Below, piece after piece: positions 44,820 through 55,800 of a stretch of 64,000 bases of DNA. Each line of letters starts with the position of its first letter. The stretch's first letter is position 1. The translations under genes and the position numbers were made by a program. The notes beneath the pieces were generated by a model, which saw nothing but the letters and a program-made list of their open reading frames with translations, made no database searches and had not been told where the DNA came from. Source of the DNA: Opitutaceae bacterium (GTDB lineage Bacteria; Verrucomicrobiota; Verrucomicrobiia; Opitutales; Opitutaceae); NCBI GenBank assembly GCA_041395105.1, contig JAWLBB010000007.1, positions 109,447 to 173,446 of the forward strand. Reading direction: 5' to 3'.

Positions 44820-46282
44820 GAGGTCGGGCCCGATCGGTCCAGATCGGTGGCCAGTTGCGTGAGTTCACTCACAAGAAGATCATGGAGACAGCGGTGGGGC
44901 AGGTCGCCCTTCATCAGCGGGACAAACTCGGCCGAATAACCCTGTCGCTCGAACACGGTCGGGTCCGGCGCGTATCCCTCGGCTCCATTGACGAGACTCA
45001 GGACAAGAGTGGGGCTCTCCCCGAGGTTGGCCAAGACGGTATTCTTTGTTTCCTGGAAGACTTCGAAGGGCGCTCCGAGAATGCGGATTGGGCCGATGCG
45101 GATTCCCTGGATTTCGGACGGTGGATTGAGCTCTTCGCCCCGCGCCATCCGATCACGGACGATTCGAAGTCCCGCCAGTCGGACCATGTCCATCCCGGTT
45201 CGGCGGAGGACATCATCACCGGCGAGGGGATCGTCGGTCAGACCGGGCTGGTGGAGCCGGTTCTCCAGCTCCCGAATCCGATCGTCCACGTCCGTTTCAG
45301 ACCAGGCAACCCGGGGGAAGCGGGGGAATCGGCTGGTTGTGGCAAGAGATGTGTCGGGAATCGGGTGTCCGTTTTCGATACCGTGGCGGATGGAGTCGGC
45401 GAATCGCTCGCTGATGACCTGGAGGGCCCGCAGGCTTTCATCGGCGGGCCGGTGGGAGATGGATGGGTTGACGTCGCCGAGAGCGCCGGGGAGGAAGAGA
45501 CCGACAGAGCCGGGAAAGCTCGATTCCGCGCTCATCGTGCCGAGGCTGACAAAGTCGCCGTGGATCTGGGTGTTGCGTTCACAGCAGACCACGGGGTGAC
45601 AGCCAAATGAACTGATGAACCCGACAAGCCCGCCTTTGTGGCGGAAAGAGATAACGGCGCAGGTCGTGTCCGTTCTTTCCGGTTTGGCCGGTCGCCACCC
45701 AGGATCGAGGAAATGATCGACCGGCAGGTGCCGCTCGTAGGCGGCATCGTAGTCGCGATTGATGGCGATACCTTCGCAGGCGGGTTCGGCGAATGAGACG
45801 GTTACCTCAATCAGTGATGCAATGGCCTGTTCAGCTGCTGCGGCCGACCGCATGGACAGGGTCTCCAGATAGAGGTCGTCCGGCCGGCCCCATCCGATAT
45901 GGCCAACGGTGGATGGTCCGCTATGGGTGTGGGTGCAGACGACCATGATGGATTCCGGCGGCCAACCGGTCCGCTCCTGGATGGACTTCCGAATCTGCTG
46001 GATCAACCGGCCGGTTAGTCCGCAGAGATCGAGACTCAGGATGAGGGCACGATCGTTTCCTGACTTGAAGGCAGCGGCCCGGGCCTTGAGTGGGGCGAGA
46101 ACCGAGGTCGACTGCCGATTCAGATACGGCCCGAATCCGGCGAGATCCACCCCGACCCGGGGCGTGATGTCGGAGACGCCAAAACCGGCAAGAAAAGCCG
46201 GTTTCGCGCCCGGCGGAGATGAAGGATGGGATCCGGCTTCTCGCTTAGGCGCCGGGACATGGATGGGAGATGGGGATGGCAT
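44816..46282 (-). CDS. Neutral ceramidase-like (NEUT/alkaline non-lysosomal) protein
   Basis: The 488-residue protein begins, after a proline-rich leader of about 30 residues, with FLAGFGVSDITPRVGVDLAGFG. This is the neutral-ceramidase N-terminal pattern, with later THTHSG metal-ligand and FGCHPV blocks also matching. It is shorter than true ceramidases (about 650-700) and ends after the catalytic part, as do many Verrucomicrobiota and Planctomycetes homologues of unknown substrate. No signal peptide is obvious. It overlaps the Gfo/Idh/MocA gene by 4 bases, so a sugar or sugar-amide substrate is a reasonable inference. Confidence 0.75.
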   Translation of the reverse strand: MPSPSPIHVPAPKREAGSHPSSPPGAKPAFLAGFGVSDITPRVGVDLAGFGPYLNRQSTSVLAPLKARAAAFKSGNDRALILSLDLCGLTGRLIQQIRKSIQERTGWPPESIMVVCTHTHSGPSTVGHIGWGRPDDLYLETLSMRSAAAAEQAIASLIEVTVSFAEPACEGIAINRDYDAAYERHLPVDHFLDPGWRPAKPERTDTTCAVISFRHKGGLVGFISSFGCHPVVCCERNTQIHGDFVSLGTMSAESSFPGSVGLFLPGALGDVNPSISHRPADESLRALQVISERFADSIRHGIENGHPIPDTSLATTSRFPRFPRVAWSETDVDDRIRELENRLHQPGLTDDPLAGDDVLRRTGMDMVRLAGLRIVRDRMARGEELNPPSEIQGIRIGPIRILGAPFEVFQETKNTVLANLGESPTLVLSLVNGAEGYAPDPTVFERQGYSAEFVPLMKGDLPHRCLHDLLVSELTQLATDLDRSGPTS

Positions 46283-46360
46283 CGGGCGGGGAGGGGAGTA
46301 GGAGATTTGAACTGCAAAGGAACGAGGGTAACGAAGGAGGGAGGATTGGCTTGGACTCCC

Positions 46361-46434
46361 CCTGTAGGAGTGGCTCTACGCCTCGATATCTCGATTCGGT
46401 TCCGGCGATCGAGGCATAAAGCCTCTCCTACAGG
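46361..46434. repeat. Palindromic repeat (CCTGTAGGAG arms)
   Basis: Outer arms CCTGTAGGAG (46361-46370) and CTCCTACAGG (46425-46434) are a perfect 10-bp inverted pair. Inside is a second stem GCCTCGAT/ATCGAGGC. This nested fold looks like a REP/BIME unit. It lies in the 303-base gap 46283-46585, which otherwise contains only the short tandem repeat below. Confidence 0.7.
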
Positions 46435-46542
46435 TGTGTTGATCAACAAGCCCGGGTTCTCGGGTTCAGTTCGTATCCAAATTTCAACAAACCGTAGTCT
46501 GCTACGTTTTATTTGAGTGTATTCATGAATTCAATATACTTT

Positions 46543-46586
46543 CCATCCGCCATCCGCCATCCGCCATCCGCCGTCCGCCATCCGCC
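46543..46586. repeat. CCATCCG heptanucleotide tandem repeat
   Basis: About six copies of the 7-base unit CCATCCG (one variant CCGTCCG) run up to the stop codon of the DegT gene. Any protein read across it (ADGGWRM on the minus strand) is likely spurious. Such arrays vary in copy number by slippage. Confidence 0.85.
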
Positions 46587-47896
46587 TAGGCCTGGACCTT
46601 TTCCCATGCGCGCAGGGTATTGATGTGGCTTTCCACCTTGAGAACGATCTCGGCGGCGCGTTGCATCGATCTCGGATCGGGGCGGACGAAGTTGAAACCC
46701 ATCTCGACCGAGCTCGCGATCTTCTTTCTGCAGTTGGGGATTGCGGTCTTGGCGTAGTCAACGCCGTTTTGCTTGAGGGCGTCCATCCAAAGGATGCGGG
46801 GACCCTTGTAGTCTTTCCAATGGAGTCGGTGCCAGTCCGGTATGGGTGCGGGAACGTAGGCGAAGACCGGGAGTCCTTCGGCATTGAGCGCGCGCAGGAA
46901 GGTCAGGCGGGAGATGCCGGCGGCCTTCGCGTTGAAGTTCATGGTGAGGAGGTGGAAGGAAGGGCAGGCTGTCCGGGCGTATTTCGGAATCGATAGGAAT
47001 TTCGCGTCGGCCAACCCGGCGCGCAGGCTTTCCACATTCTGGCGACGTCCGTCGATTTCCCGGTCGAGTTTCTTCAGCTGCTCGGTCAGGAGGACGGCGT
47101 TGATCGGGTTGAGACGGTAGGTGTAGACCAGCGAGTCGACATAGGGCCGCCAGCGGTCTGGGAAGCCTTTGTCGGGTGACCGTCCCATGTGCTGGGAGAG
47201 GAGGGCGGCCTTCCAATAGACATCCTCATCCCGGGTGACGAGATAGCCGGCTTCGGTGGTGGCGAGCAGCTTGCCGCCCATGCAGGAGAACCCGGCGGCG
47301 TGGCCGAAGCCGCCGACTTTCTTGCCACCGAGGGTCGCCCCGTGGGCCTGGCTGCCGTCCTCGATCACTGCGAGCCCATGTTTCGCCGCGATCTTCAAGA
47401 TGCGCGGCATGGGTGCCGGCTGCCCGAAGATGTGGACGGCGAGGATGGCGCGGGTCTTTTTCGTGATGAGGGCTTCGATCGTAGCCGGGTCGATCAATCC
47501 TGTCTTTGGATCGACATCGGCGAAGATCGGGATGGCGCCCTGGTGGAGGATGCAGGAAATGGAGGCACCCCACGAATAGGGAGTGGTGATGACTTCGTCG
47601 CCGGGTCCGATTTCGAGCCCGGCCAGGGCCATCTGAAGGGCTCCGTGCCCGGAGCTTGTGCCGAGGCAGTGGAGGCCTCCGTGGTAGCGGCTGATGGCGT
47701 CCTCGGCTTCCCGGATGATGGGATCATGTTTGCCGAGCCCGACGGTGTGGCCGGTATCGAGCAGGTCCAGCACCCGGCGCTTGGCCCGGGCGGAGAACTG
47801 GGGGAAAAGCGGGGCCTTGACTTTGCCGACGGGATTGCCGCCAAGGAGGGCGAGTTTGGATTCGGTGGGGGTGCGGGACTTCGACTTTGAGGGCAT
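46586..47896 (-). CDS. DegT/DnrJ/EryC1/StrS aminotransferase
   Basis: From ATG 47896 the product has 436 residues (a TTG start at 47932 would add 12). The PLP-dependent fold shows CLGTSSGHGALQMAL for the phosphate, VIEDGSQAHGA with the cofactor-contacting Asp, and a lysine in GFSCMGGKLLATTEAG corresponding to the Schiff-base residue. These enzymes aminate keto-sugars (for example in dTDP-amino-sugar or UDP-sugar pathways), but no sugar-nucleotide genes are beside it. Its stop codon abuts a heptanucleotide repeat. Confidence 0.85.
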   Translation of the reverse strand: MPSKSKSRTPTESKLALLGGNPVGKVKAPLFPQFSARAKRRVLDLLDTGHTVGLGKHDPIIREAEDAISRYHGGLHCLGTSSGHGALQMALAGLEIGPGDEVITTPYSWGASISCILHQGAIPIFADVDPKTGLIDPATIEALITKKTRAILAVHIFGQPAPMPRILKIAAKHGLAVIEDGSQAHGATLGGKKVGGFGHAAGFSCMGGKLLATTEAGYLVTRDEDVYWKAALLSQHMGRSPDKGFPDRWRPYVDSLVYTYRLNPINAVLLTEQLKKLDREIDGRRQNVESLRAGLADAKFLSIPKYARTACPSFHLLTMNFNAKAAGISRLTFLRALNAEGLPVFAYVPAPIPDWHRLHWKDYKGPRILWMDALKQNGVDYAKTAIPNCRKKIASSVEMGFNFVRPDPRSMQRAAEIVLKVESHINTLRAWEKVQA

Positions 47897-48206
47897 GACG
47901 AAATCGTATTCCGCACTTCGGCTTGAAGACAATGAGCAATCAGCGGGAAAGGTTCAAAGGCGGTCCTGGTCGTATCGCAGACGGAAGTCATTAGAAGTGG
48001 GGGCGCATAATCCGACTGTCAGATTCGGAAAGCTAATAGTGGTCGCCCTGATTCCGTTGTAGGGCAATTAGTTGTTGTTGATGTGACGAAAACTGTCACT
48101 AATCTCGCCCCAGTCTTCACTTCCCCGAGAAGACTCCCTACCTGGCTGATTCGCCTGCGTCTCCGTCCAGCTGGTGCGTTTCATCGCGGCCAGTATCCGA
48201 ACACAG

Positions 48207-51200
48207 ATGACATCAAAATCAGCCACCTGCCTGATCGCCCTCCTGGCGATTCTGCTTTTGCCTGCTGACATCTTCTCAGCCGGTGATTACGCCGGCGATT
48301 GGAGGCCCCGCCTCCAGAGCCGGGCGGGCATCGATGTCGACACGGCCACCGGGGCCTTCATCGAGGAGATCAATCTCGTCAGTCTGCAAGGGGAGCGCGA
48401 ACTCAGTCTGGGTCTGACCTACAACTCGAGCCTGGCCTCAAGCAGAAGAGGTGCCGTGGGATATGGCTGGACGCACCCGTATGAAGCGAAAATCGCCTTT
48501 CTCGGAGGTCAACTTACGGCCTTTCTGAATAACAATCAGTTGGCTTTCTATCCGAACAACGATCGGCCCTCGTGGTATTCGTCTGATGCTTTCGAGCCGA
48601 GTACGTTCGTGCTGGTGCAGCAACCAGATTATTTCGGCAGGAATTGGTTTCTGCGCCAGCATGGCAGTGGAACGGCCTACCATTTCACAGAATCCGGGAG
48701 ATTGACGCGGATCACCGACAGTCACCTCAGAGAACTGACCGTGACCCGGTATCTGGATGGGTCGGTGGGCACGGTTTTGGAGCCGGTGACCCATCAGAAG
48801 ATCGACCTTTACTACCGCAATATGAGCGCGAGTCGCTATCAGCACTACCCGCTGCTGAGCGTGGTCTCGTACGCTGATCTCTTTCGATTCCTGAAATACG
48901 ACGAACACGCCCGCCTAAGTCGTATCTATGATCCAACCCGATTCTTTTCGGCGGTTTATGGTTCAGATGGTGGATTGGTGGACCCTGGAGAGGATGGTGC
49001 CTTCTACGACCTGAAGGTCACCCGCACCGACACGGGGCGCCTGGTTCGGGTAGTTGCGTTTATCGACGGCGAAAATCCGGAGAACCTTGTTGTGGCCGTG
49101 ATCACACCAGGCGGGAAAAGAATTCCCGTGAATTACCGGTTCAACGGGGAAAACAGTTCTCGGAGTTTCCTGGTCATGTTGCTCCTTGATGACTATCTGG
49201 ATGAGTCACCCGAAGGGACGTGGCGTCTCCATGTGGTCAACCAGTCAGAAAATCAGAGCTACCGAATTTCGGGTTTTGGGATCTCCCTCTCATACGATGC
49301 GGCGAACTGGACCGAGTATGACTACGTTCCCTGGCCTTCCAAGCGGATTGCCCGGGCAACCGACAGCGAGGGGAAACAGATCTATGCGAATCTGTATGAC
49401 GCCAAAGGACGCGTGGAGCGCCAGTTCGGCGCGGCCGGCAGTCCATCGGTCTGGCAGTTCTCGTATGATGGTCCGAAGACAACTGTCGAGTCGGGTTCCC
49501 CGGCTCCGGGCCGGGGAAAATCCGCCGTGGAGTTCGTTCACGACGATTTGTTCAACCTGCTGTCCGTCAAAGACGAGATCGGGAACAAGACAGTCTTCAC
49601 CTACCTGCCCGGGACCCGGAGCCGTACGTCGATCCTCGACCCGGAAGGGAATCTGACTCGTTTCGAGTATGCTTACTTCGATAAAGAGAGACTGACAGCG
49701 ATTATCGAACCAAACGGCAGCACCACCCAATTCGAAACCTTTAATGGTTCTGATGTGGATTCGTATCGTTTGATATCCGTCAAGGACCAGCTGGGCCGTG
49801 AAACAAAGTTTGTCTCTTCGGCGGCGAAACTGGTGAATGTGACCAGCCCCAACGGGCAACGCCAATATAGAGAATACTCGGAAAAGGGTCAGTTGATAAA
49901 GGTGACGAATAAAGGGCTGCGTGCTTCAACCACCCAAGGCACCCTGGCTGTTCCGACGGACGTCGGGAATCAGGATTCCATCAGTTTCGAATATGATGCA
50001 AATGGTCGACTCAAGTCGGTCGTCCCTGATCATAATCGGGAGGAGACCGAATCGATCGAATACGACGGTGCCGGTCGACTGAAGACCCTGTCTGACGGCG
50101 CCTTCAACGCGTTTTCTTTCGATTACGATGCTCTTGGGAATATCGTCAAGCTGCAGAACGACCAGGGGGAGGCGATTCTGAAGACCTATGATTATCGCAA
50201 CGAACTGGTGCGGGAAATGGACCCGATGGGCAAGGCCACTCTGTACGACTACAATGGTGATGGTAACCTGACCTCGATCACCAACGCACTCGGAGAGGTC
50301 ACCACCTTCGGGTATGACCGTGACGGGCGCCTCGCCACGATCACCGACACAGCTGGCAATACAGCGGCCCGCTATACCTACGATCTGGCGGGCCGGGTGC
50401 AAACGGAGGTGGCCGACGGTGATCGATTCAACTACCGCTACGACAGGAACGGGAACACGGTTGAGGTTACAGACAGCTACGGGAGCACTCTCTCGGAGAC
50501 AATCTACAATGAGCTCAATCTGCCGGTCTCAGTAATAGATGCCCGGGGCAAGGTCACCAATTACGAGTATGATGTTCTCGGGCAGGTGATCTCGCGAACT
50601 GACCCGAGCGGGGCCAAGACGTCATTTCGCTATGATGCCATGAACCGGATCGACCGGGTGACCGACGCGAACGGGAGATCCTTCACCCGGGTCTACGAAT
50701 CCGACGACGTGGTGAAAGAGGTCATCGATGCGGACGGCAAGAAGACCTTATTCACCTACACGCCCAAGAACGAGCTGGCGACCATCACCACGCCCAAGGG
50801 CCAGGTCACCACCTTTGAGTACACGGGCAACGGCTTCGTCAACCGCTACGTCACTCCTTCGGGAAAGGTGCAGGAATACACCTACGACAAGGCCAATCGC
50901 CTCACCCGAACCTATCACGCGAAGTCGTCCCATCCCGACTACCTCTACGAATACGACAAGAACGGCAACCGGACGAAGGTCAGCACTCGGGCAGGTGCAA
51001 CGGGGACTCCGGAGGTCAAGATTGTCCAGGCCTACGATGCCCTCAATCGGACCACGTCGGTCGAGGACGCCGAAGGCAAGACGGTCAGTTACGCCTACGA
51101 CCCGGCTGGTCAGGTGGCCCAGGTGACCTATCCCGATTTGAAGGCTGTGGAGTACACCTATGATGAGGCGGGGCGGGTTGTGGCGCTCAGGGATTGGGCC

Positions 51201-52841
51201 GGCCGGGTGACACGTTACACTTGGGGTCCGGGCGGACAGATTGAGGCGATTGCCTTTCCGAACGGCACGTCTCGATCGATGCAATACAACGACCAGAGGA
51301 TACTGCTGAAGCGCTCCGACTTTGATGCCCGGGGGGCGGTCATTGTGAGCTACGAATACTCGTATTCTGAAGACGGACGAATTTCCGCTGAGTTGGTCGC
51401 CGGTACATATCCAACGGCCTATTCACCGACTGAAACCACCTATACCTACGGTGAAGACAATGAGCTGACCGGCGACCAGTTCGCCTTCGACGCCGATGGC
51501 AACCTGACCCGCGGTCCGATCAACGGTCAGACGAATCTGCTGAACTGGAACGCACGCAACAATATGATCCAGGTGGGCGATCTCATCTTCCACTACGATG
51601 TCGAGGACCGCCTGGTCGGATGGACCAAGGGCGGGGAGACGGTCAAGCTGACCGTGGTGGACGCGGCCGAGGGGGCGAGGGTTCTGGTCGCGGCGAGTTC
51701 GACCGGATCTGTGACCCGCTATGTTTACGGGGTGGGACTCGTCTACGAGGAGACCGACGGAGTGATCAAGGTCCATCACTACGATGCGCGTGGAAGCACC
51801 ACGGCCTTGTCCGGTGCGGACGGAACAGTCTCGGGCCGGATAAGCTACAGCCCGTTTGGATCGGTCATCGGAAGCGTCGACGATACGGATACGCTCTTCA
51901 AATACGGTGGTCTGTTCGGCGTGATGACGGTCCCGAATGGTCTGAATCATATGCGCTACCGGTGGTATTCGCCGGAGATGCGACGTTTTATTTCCATGGA
52001 CTCGGTTCTGGGCGATATCGAACTGCCGGGCAGCCTGAATCGCTATGTCTACGCCGGGAACGACCCGATCAATTTCAATGACCCGCAGGGTGAGTTCTTG
52101 AACGGACTCACCGCGTTGGTTGGAGCGGGTATCGGGGCTGTGGTGGGGGCAACCATCGAAGTGGTCGGCTCAGCCATTGCCAACAAACCTATCGAGTGGA
52201 ACAGGGTTGCTTCGGCCGCCATCGGCGGGGCGGTTACGGGCGGAATTATCGGGGCTCTTCCGGTTGCCGGCGCCTTGGGGTCAGGTGTCGGCTATTTTGC
52301 CAGTCGAGCGGCGGCTTCGGCAACGGGTAGCGTCGTTGAGGACGCTGCCTATTCGTTGTTGTCCGGCAAGGAATTTGATGTTGGGGACGTCGCATTCAAT
52401 GCCGGTGTCAGTGCCGGTGTCTCCGTTGGCCTGGGGTTGGGTGGCAAGTACATCCCAACCACGGGTGCCTACAAGGCTGTGGCCAGCGGAGCCCGAAGGA
52501 TTGGAAATGCGATTCGCCCCAATACCACTCGCAGCTCGATTGCCAAAGTGGCTGGTTTGGGCTCGGCTGATTCCGCTCTCAAAGCAGCGCTGAAAAGAGA
52601 AGCAAAGCGGGGGTTGAAACGCTCGGTAACCGGCGGTACCGGATTCGCCTGGGATGTCAGCTATGGGGACCGCTCAACGCCTCCCGGTAAGGCCGGAACC
52701 GTCATCAGGGGCGCGACCGGAGCGCCTACAAGCGCGATCGGGAAAGGCGGTGAATACCTGCACTACCAGCGCTTTCTCGAGGCGCTGACGGCCGCGGATC
52801 GTCCGTTGCCCGATCCAATCGAGAACCTTTCCACGTTTTAG
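48207..52841 (+). CDS. Secreted RHS/YD-repeat protein, candidate polymorphic toxin
   Basis: From ATG 48207 the product has 1544 residues and a signal peptide (about 1-25). An RHS N-terminal region (about 35-110, IDVDTATGAFIEEINLV) is followed by an unusual beta module at about 248-366 that looks like a proprotein-convertase P-domain (EGTWRLHVVN). YD repeats fill about 425-1225 and build the RHS shell. The RHS core signature MRYRWYSPEMRRFISMDS with NRYVYAGNDPINF is at about 1250-1292. After it comes a Gly/Ala-rich helical stretch and a C-terminus (to 1544) matching no nuclease or toxin I know. The next gene follows after 4 bases. Confidence 0.85.
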   Translation: MTSKSATCLIALLAILLLPADIFSAGDYAGDWRPRLQSRAGIDVDTATGAFIEEINLVSLQGERELSLGLTYNSSLASSRRGAVGYGWTHPYEAKIAFLGGQLTAFLNNNQLAFYPNNDRPSWYSSDAFEPSTFVLVQQPDYFGRNWFLRQHGSGTAYHFTESGRLTRITDSHLRELTVTRYLDGSVGTVLEPVTHQKIDLYYRNMSASRYQHYPLLSVVSYADLFRFLKYDEHARLSRIYDPTRFFSAVYGSDGGLVDPGEDGAFYDLKVTRTDTGRLVRVVAFIDGENPENLVVAVITPGGKRIPVNYRFNGENSSRSFLVMLLLDDYLDESPEGTWRLHVVNQSENQSYRISGFGISLSYDAANWTEYDYVPWPSKRIARATDSEGKQIYANLYDAKGRVERQFGAAGSPSVWQFSYDGPKTTVESGSPAPGRGKSAVEFVHDDLFNLLSVKDEIGNKTVFTYLPGTRSRTSILDPEGNLTRFEYAYFDKERLTAIIEPNGSTTQFETFNGSDVDSYRLISVKDQLGRETKFVSSAAKLVNVTSPNGQRQYREYSEKGQLIKVTNKGLRASTTQGTLAVPTDVGNQDSISFEYDANGRLKSVVPDHNREETESIEYDGAGRLKTLSDGAFNAFSFDYDALGNIVKLQNDQGEAILKTYDYRNELVREMDPMGKATLYDYNGDGNLTSITNALGEVTTFGYDRDGRLATITDTAGNTAARYTYDLAGRVQTEVADGDRFNYRYDRNGNTVEVTDSYGSTLSETIYNELNLPVSVIDARGKVTNYEYDVLGQVISRTDPSGAKTSFRYDAMNRIDRVTDANGRSFTRVYESDDVVKEVIDADGKKTLFTYTPKNELATITTPKGQVTTFEYTGNGFVNRYVTPSGKVQEYTYDKANRLTRTYHAKSSHPDYLYEYDKNGNRTKVSTRAGATGTPEVKIVQAYDALNRTTSVEDAEGKTVSYAYDPAGQVAQVTYPDLKAVEYTYDEAGRVVALRDWAGRVTRYTWGPGGQIEAIAFPNGTSRSMQYNDQRILLKRSDFDARGAVIVSYEYSYSEDGRISAELVAGTYPTAYSPTETTYTYGEDNELTGDQFAFDADGNLTRGPINGQTNLLNWNARNNMIQVGDLIFHYDVEDRLVGWTKGGETVKLTVVDAAEGARVLVAASSTGSVTRYVYGVGLVYEETDGVIKVHHYDARGSTTALSGADGTVSGRISYSPFGSVIGSVDDTDTLFKYGGLFGVMTVPNGLNHMRYRWYSPEMRRFISMDSVLGDIELPGSLNRYVYAGNDPINFNDPQGEFLNGLTALVGAGIGAVVGATIEVVGSAIANKPIEWNRVASAAIGGAVTGGIIGALPVAGALGSGVGYFASRAAASATGSVVEDAAYSLLSGKEFDVGDVAFNAGVSAGVSVGLGLGGKYIPTTGAYKAVASGARRIGNAIRPNTTRSSIAKVAGLGSADSALKAALKREAKRGLKRSVTGGTGFAWDVSYGDRSTPPGKAGTVIRGATGAPTSAIGKGGEYLHYQRFLEALTAADRPLPDPIENLSTF

Positions 52842-52845
52842 CCAG

Positions 52846-55800
52846 ATGTTTCGACTGAAACTCATCATCACGCAGGTTGTTTCGGTTCTCGCCATTGCTC
52901 TTGCCGGGTTTCCGCTGATCTCGGTCGGGCAACACTACAATCACGATCAGATCGGCCGTTTGAGCTCCGTCGTCTACCCCTCCGGCGACGGGGTTCGGTA
53001 TGAGTACGATACGCGCGACAATCTGGTTAGAATAGGTACTTTTTTAGCTCCCACCCCACCGACGGATGTCTCCATCACCCGTTTGCCGGAGAACAAGGCG
53101 CAGTTGACGTGGGCTCATCCGATAAACGATAGAGTCGAGATAATCGGGTTCTTTATCGAAGCCGCCAACATCGGGTCTGCGGACTGGCAACCGTTGCAGC
53201 TCGATCCGCCCATCGGCCCGACAGAGAGAACCGCGACGGTGTATCTGTCGGATGGTGAGCAAGACTTCCGGATTGTGGCGATCGAAGGGTTCACCCGGTC
53301 GGCTCCCAGTTCAACCGTGCGCCTTGCCGCTCAGGAGGCGCTTCTGGTGACGACTCTGGTTGATGAAAATGATCACCAGCTCGGTCGAGGAGAAGGTGAT
53401 TCGTTGCGTGAAGTGATCGAAGCGGCGGCGCCGGGTGATCGGATCGAATTTGCGATCGAACCGGGCGATCAAACATTCCTGCCGTTGGATATCGGTTTCC
53501 TGCCGCCTCCGGCGGTCGGATTGCTTCCTCTGCCTCCCGCCGCCCCTCCGTTCAGCACAATATTACTCAGGGCGATCGAGCTGGTCATTGACAAGGACCT
53601 GACCATCGACGCCTCCGGAGTTCCCGGCGGCATCACCATCGATGCGTTTCATGAATGCCGGGTTTTGCGGATCATCGGTGATGTGAAGGTCACCCTGAAA
53701 GACCTGACGATCCTCAATGGATTTGCGGACGACGGGGGTGGCATTTTCAGTGATCAAGCGGAGCTTGAGCTCCAGAACTGCCATCTTGTCGGCAACGAAG
53801 CAGTTTATGGCGGCGGGCTCTTCAGCCTCGAAGGCCGCGTCACGATGCTTGAAGGTTCGGTCTCGGATAATGTCGCCACCGGCAACGGGGGTGGGATCTT
53901 TTTGATTGATTCCGAATTGACAGTTCGGTTCGGCGAAGTCTCTGGAAATGCGGCGGGATTTTGGGGTGGGGGAGTTATCAACAACGGAGGAACGGTGACG
54001 ATCGAGAATTCGTCCCTCTACAACAATCACGCCGATCGTGCCGGTGGAGGGCTCTTCAATTCGGATGGGGTCATGCTGGTTGTGAATTCCACTCTCAGCG
54101 GCAATTCGTCCGGGACCAATGAAGGAGGGGCAGCTGTGAACCCGTTCTTTGACCCCGACCGTGACGCCACCATGACCCTTCGCCATTGCACCATCGCCGG
54201 TAATGTCGGAGGCGGTGTGCTCAATGAATCCCCATCGGTTCTCGTCCTCGATAACACGATCCTCGCCAACAACACGAAGCTCAACGCGCCGCTTGATATG
54301 GAGGGCGACTTCACGGCCATCGGGGCCAATGTGGTGCGGGCACAGATCGGTGGAACGCGTCTGAGCGGCCCGGCTCCCCTGACGTCAGATCCGCTGCTTG
54401 ACGATCTCGCCTCCTATGGCGCTTCGTCGACCATGCCACCCCTCGTTGGCTCGCCGGTCATTGACGCGGGTGTGGTCACGGCCAACACGCCGTCCACCGA
54501 TCAGGAGTCGTCTTCCCGTCCGTATGGGCCGGCTCCGGACATCGGTGCGGTCGAATCGCGGTTGAGCGCCGACACCGACCTGAAATGGCTGACCACGACC
54601 GCAGGCACGATTCTGCCCACCTTCCGGTCCAAACGTCTCGACTATTCGGTCACGGTGTCGAGCTCGGTCACGTTGGCGGCTGTCCGTCCCGCCGCCAACG
54701 TCTTCGGGCAGACGATCGATGTGCGAATCAATGGAGGCGCATGGGCCACGGTCGATTCAAAAGATTCGTCGGCGGATCTTCCGCTTTTTCCCGGCGAGAA
54801 CCCGATCCAGGTTCGGGTGACGGCCGAGAACGGTTCAACGACCAAGACCTATACCCTGAAGGTGATCCGGGGCGCCCGTGAAGAAACGAATACCGAACTC
54901 ACCTCGTTGAGCCTCAGTGCGGGCGCACTCAGTCCGGCCTTTCAACCGGCGACCGTGGATTACGATACGTTTGCCGCAAACGAAGTCACCGGAACAACCG
55001 TCACCGCGACGCCCGCTGAAAAGGGAGCGACCATGGCCGTGCGGTCGAACTATGGGCCCTTTGTTCCCCTGGTATCGGGAGTGGCTTCCGCACCGCTTGT
55101 GCTCAAGGTGGGGGACAACGCCATCGATGTGAAGATCACCTCGAAGGACGGAGGCACGTCCCTGACCTATACCGTTGTCGTGAGCCGCGCGGCTCCGGAT
55201 TCGTCCAATGCCGACTTGGCGTCACTTTCGACCGATGTGGGATCGCTGAGCCCGCCCTTCAGCCGGGGGCGGTCGGTCTACCGGATCACGACAGACGAGA
55301 AAACAGCCGCATCAGTCACGGCGAGTGTGGCCCAATCCGGCGCCACCATGAAGCTCAGCGTCAACGGCGGTTCCGCCACCACGCTCAACTCCGGCGAGGC
55401 TTCGACCTCATTCGGGCTCGCGGAGGGCGAAAACATCATCCGGATCATCGTCACCGCAGTGGACGGAACGACCGTCCATCCTTACACGCTCATTATCACG
55501 AGGATCATCGAAGGGGTGGCGGTTGCCTCAGCTGATTCACAGGACGCCGCCTCCCAGGATGCCTCCATTTCTGGCGATGGCCGCTTCGGCGCCTTTTCTT
55601 CAAGTGACAGCTCCCTCCTGGTCGGGGACACCAACAATGCGGCGGATATTTTTGTCTATGACCGCATGGAGGATACTCTCGAACGGATCTCGGTCGACAA
55701 CAACGGAATCGAGGGGAACGACGATTCCTCAAGGCCCTCGATCTCCGCAGATGGCCGGTACGTGGCCTTTCAGTCGGAGGCGACAAACCTCGTTCCCAAT

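Noticed and set aside
46543..46586. Coding repeat (ADGGWRM) on the minus strand
   Set aside because: It comes from a 7-base tandem array downstream of a stop codon.
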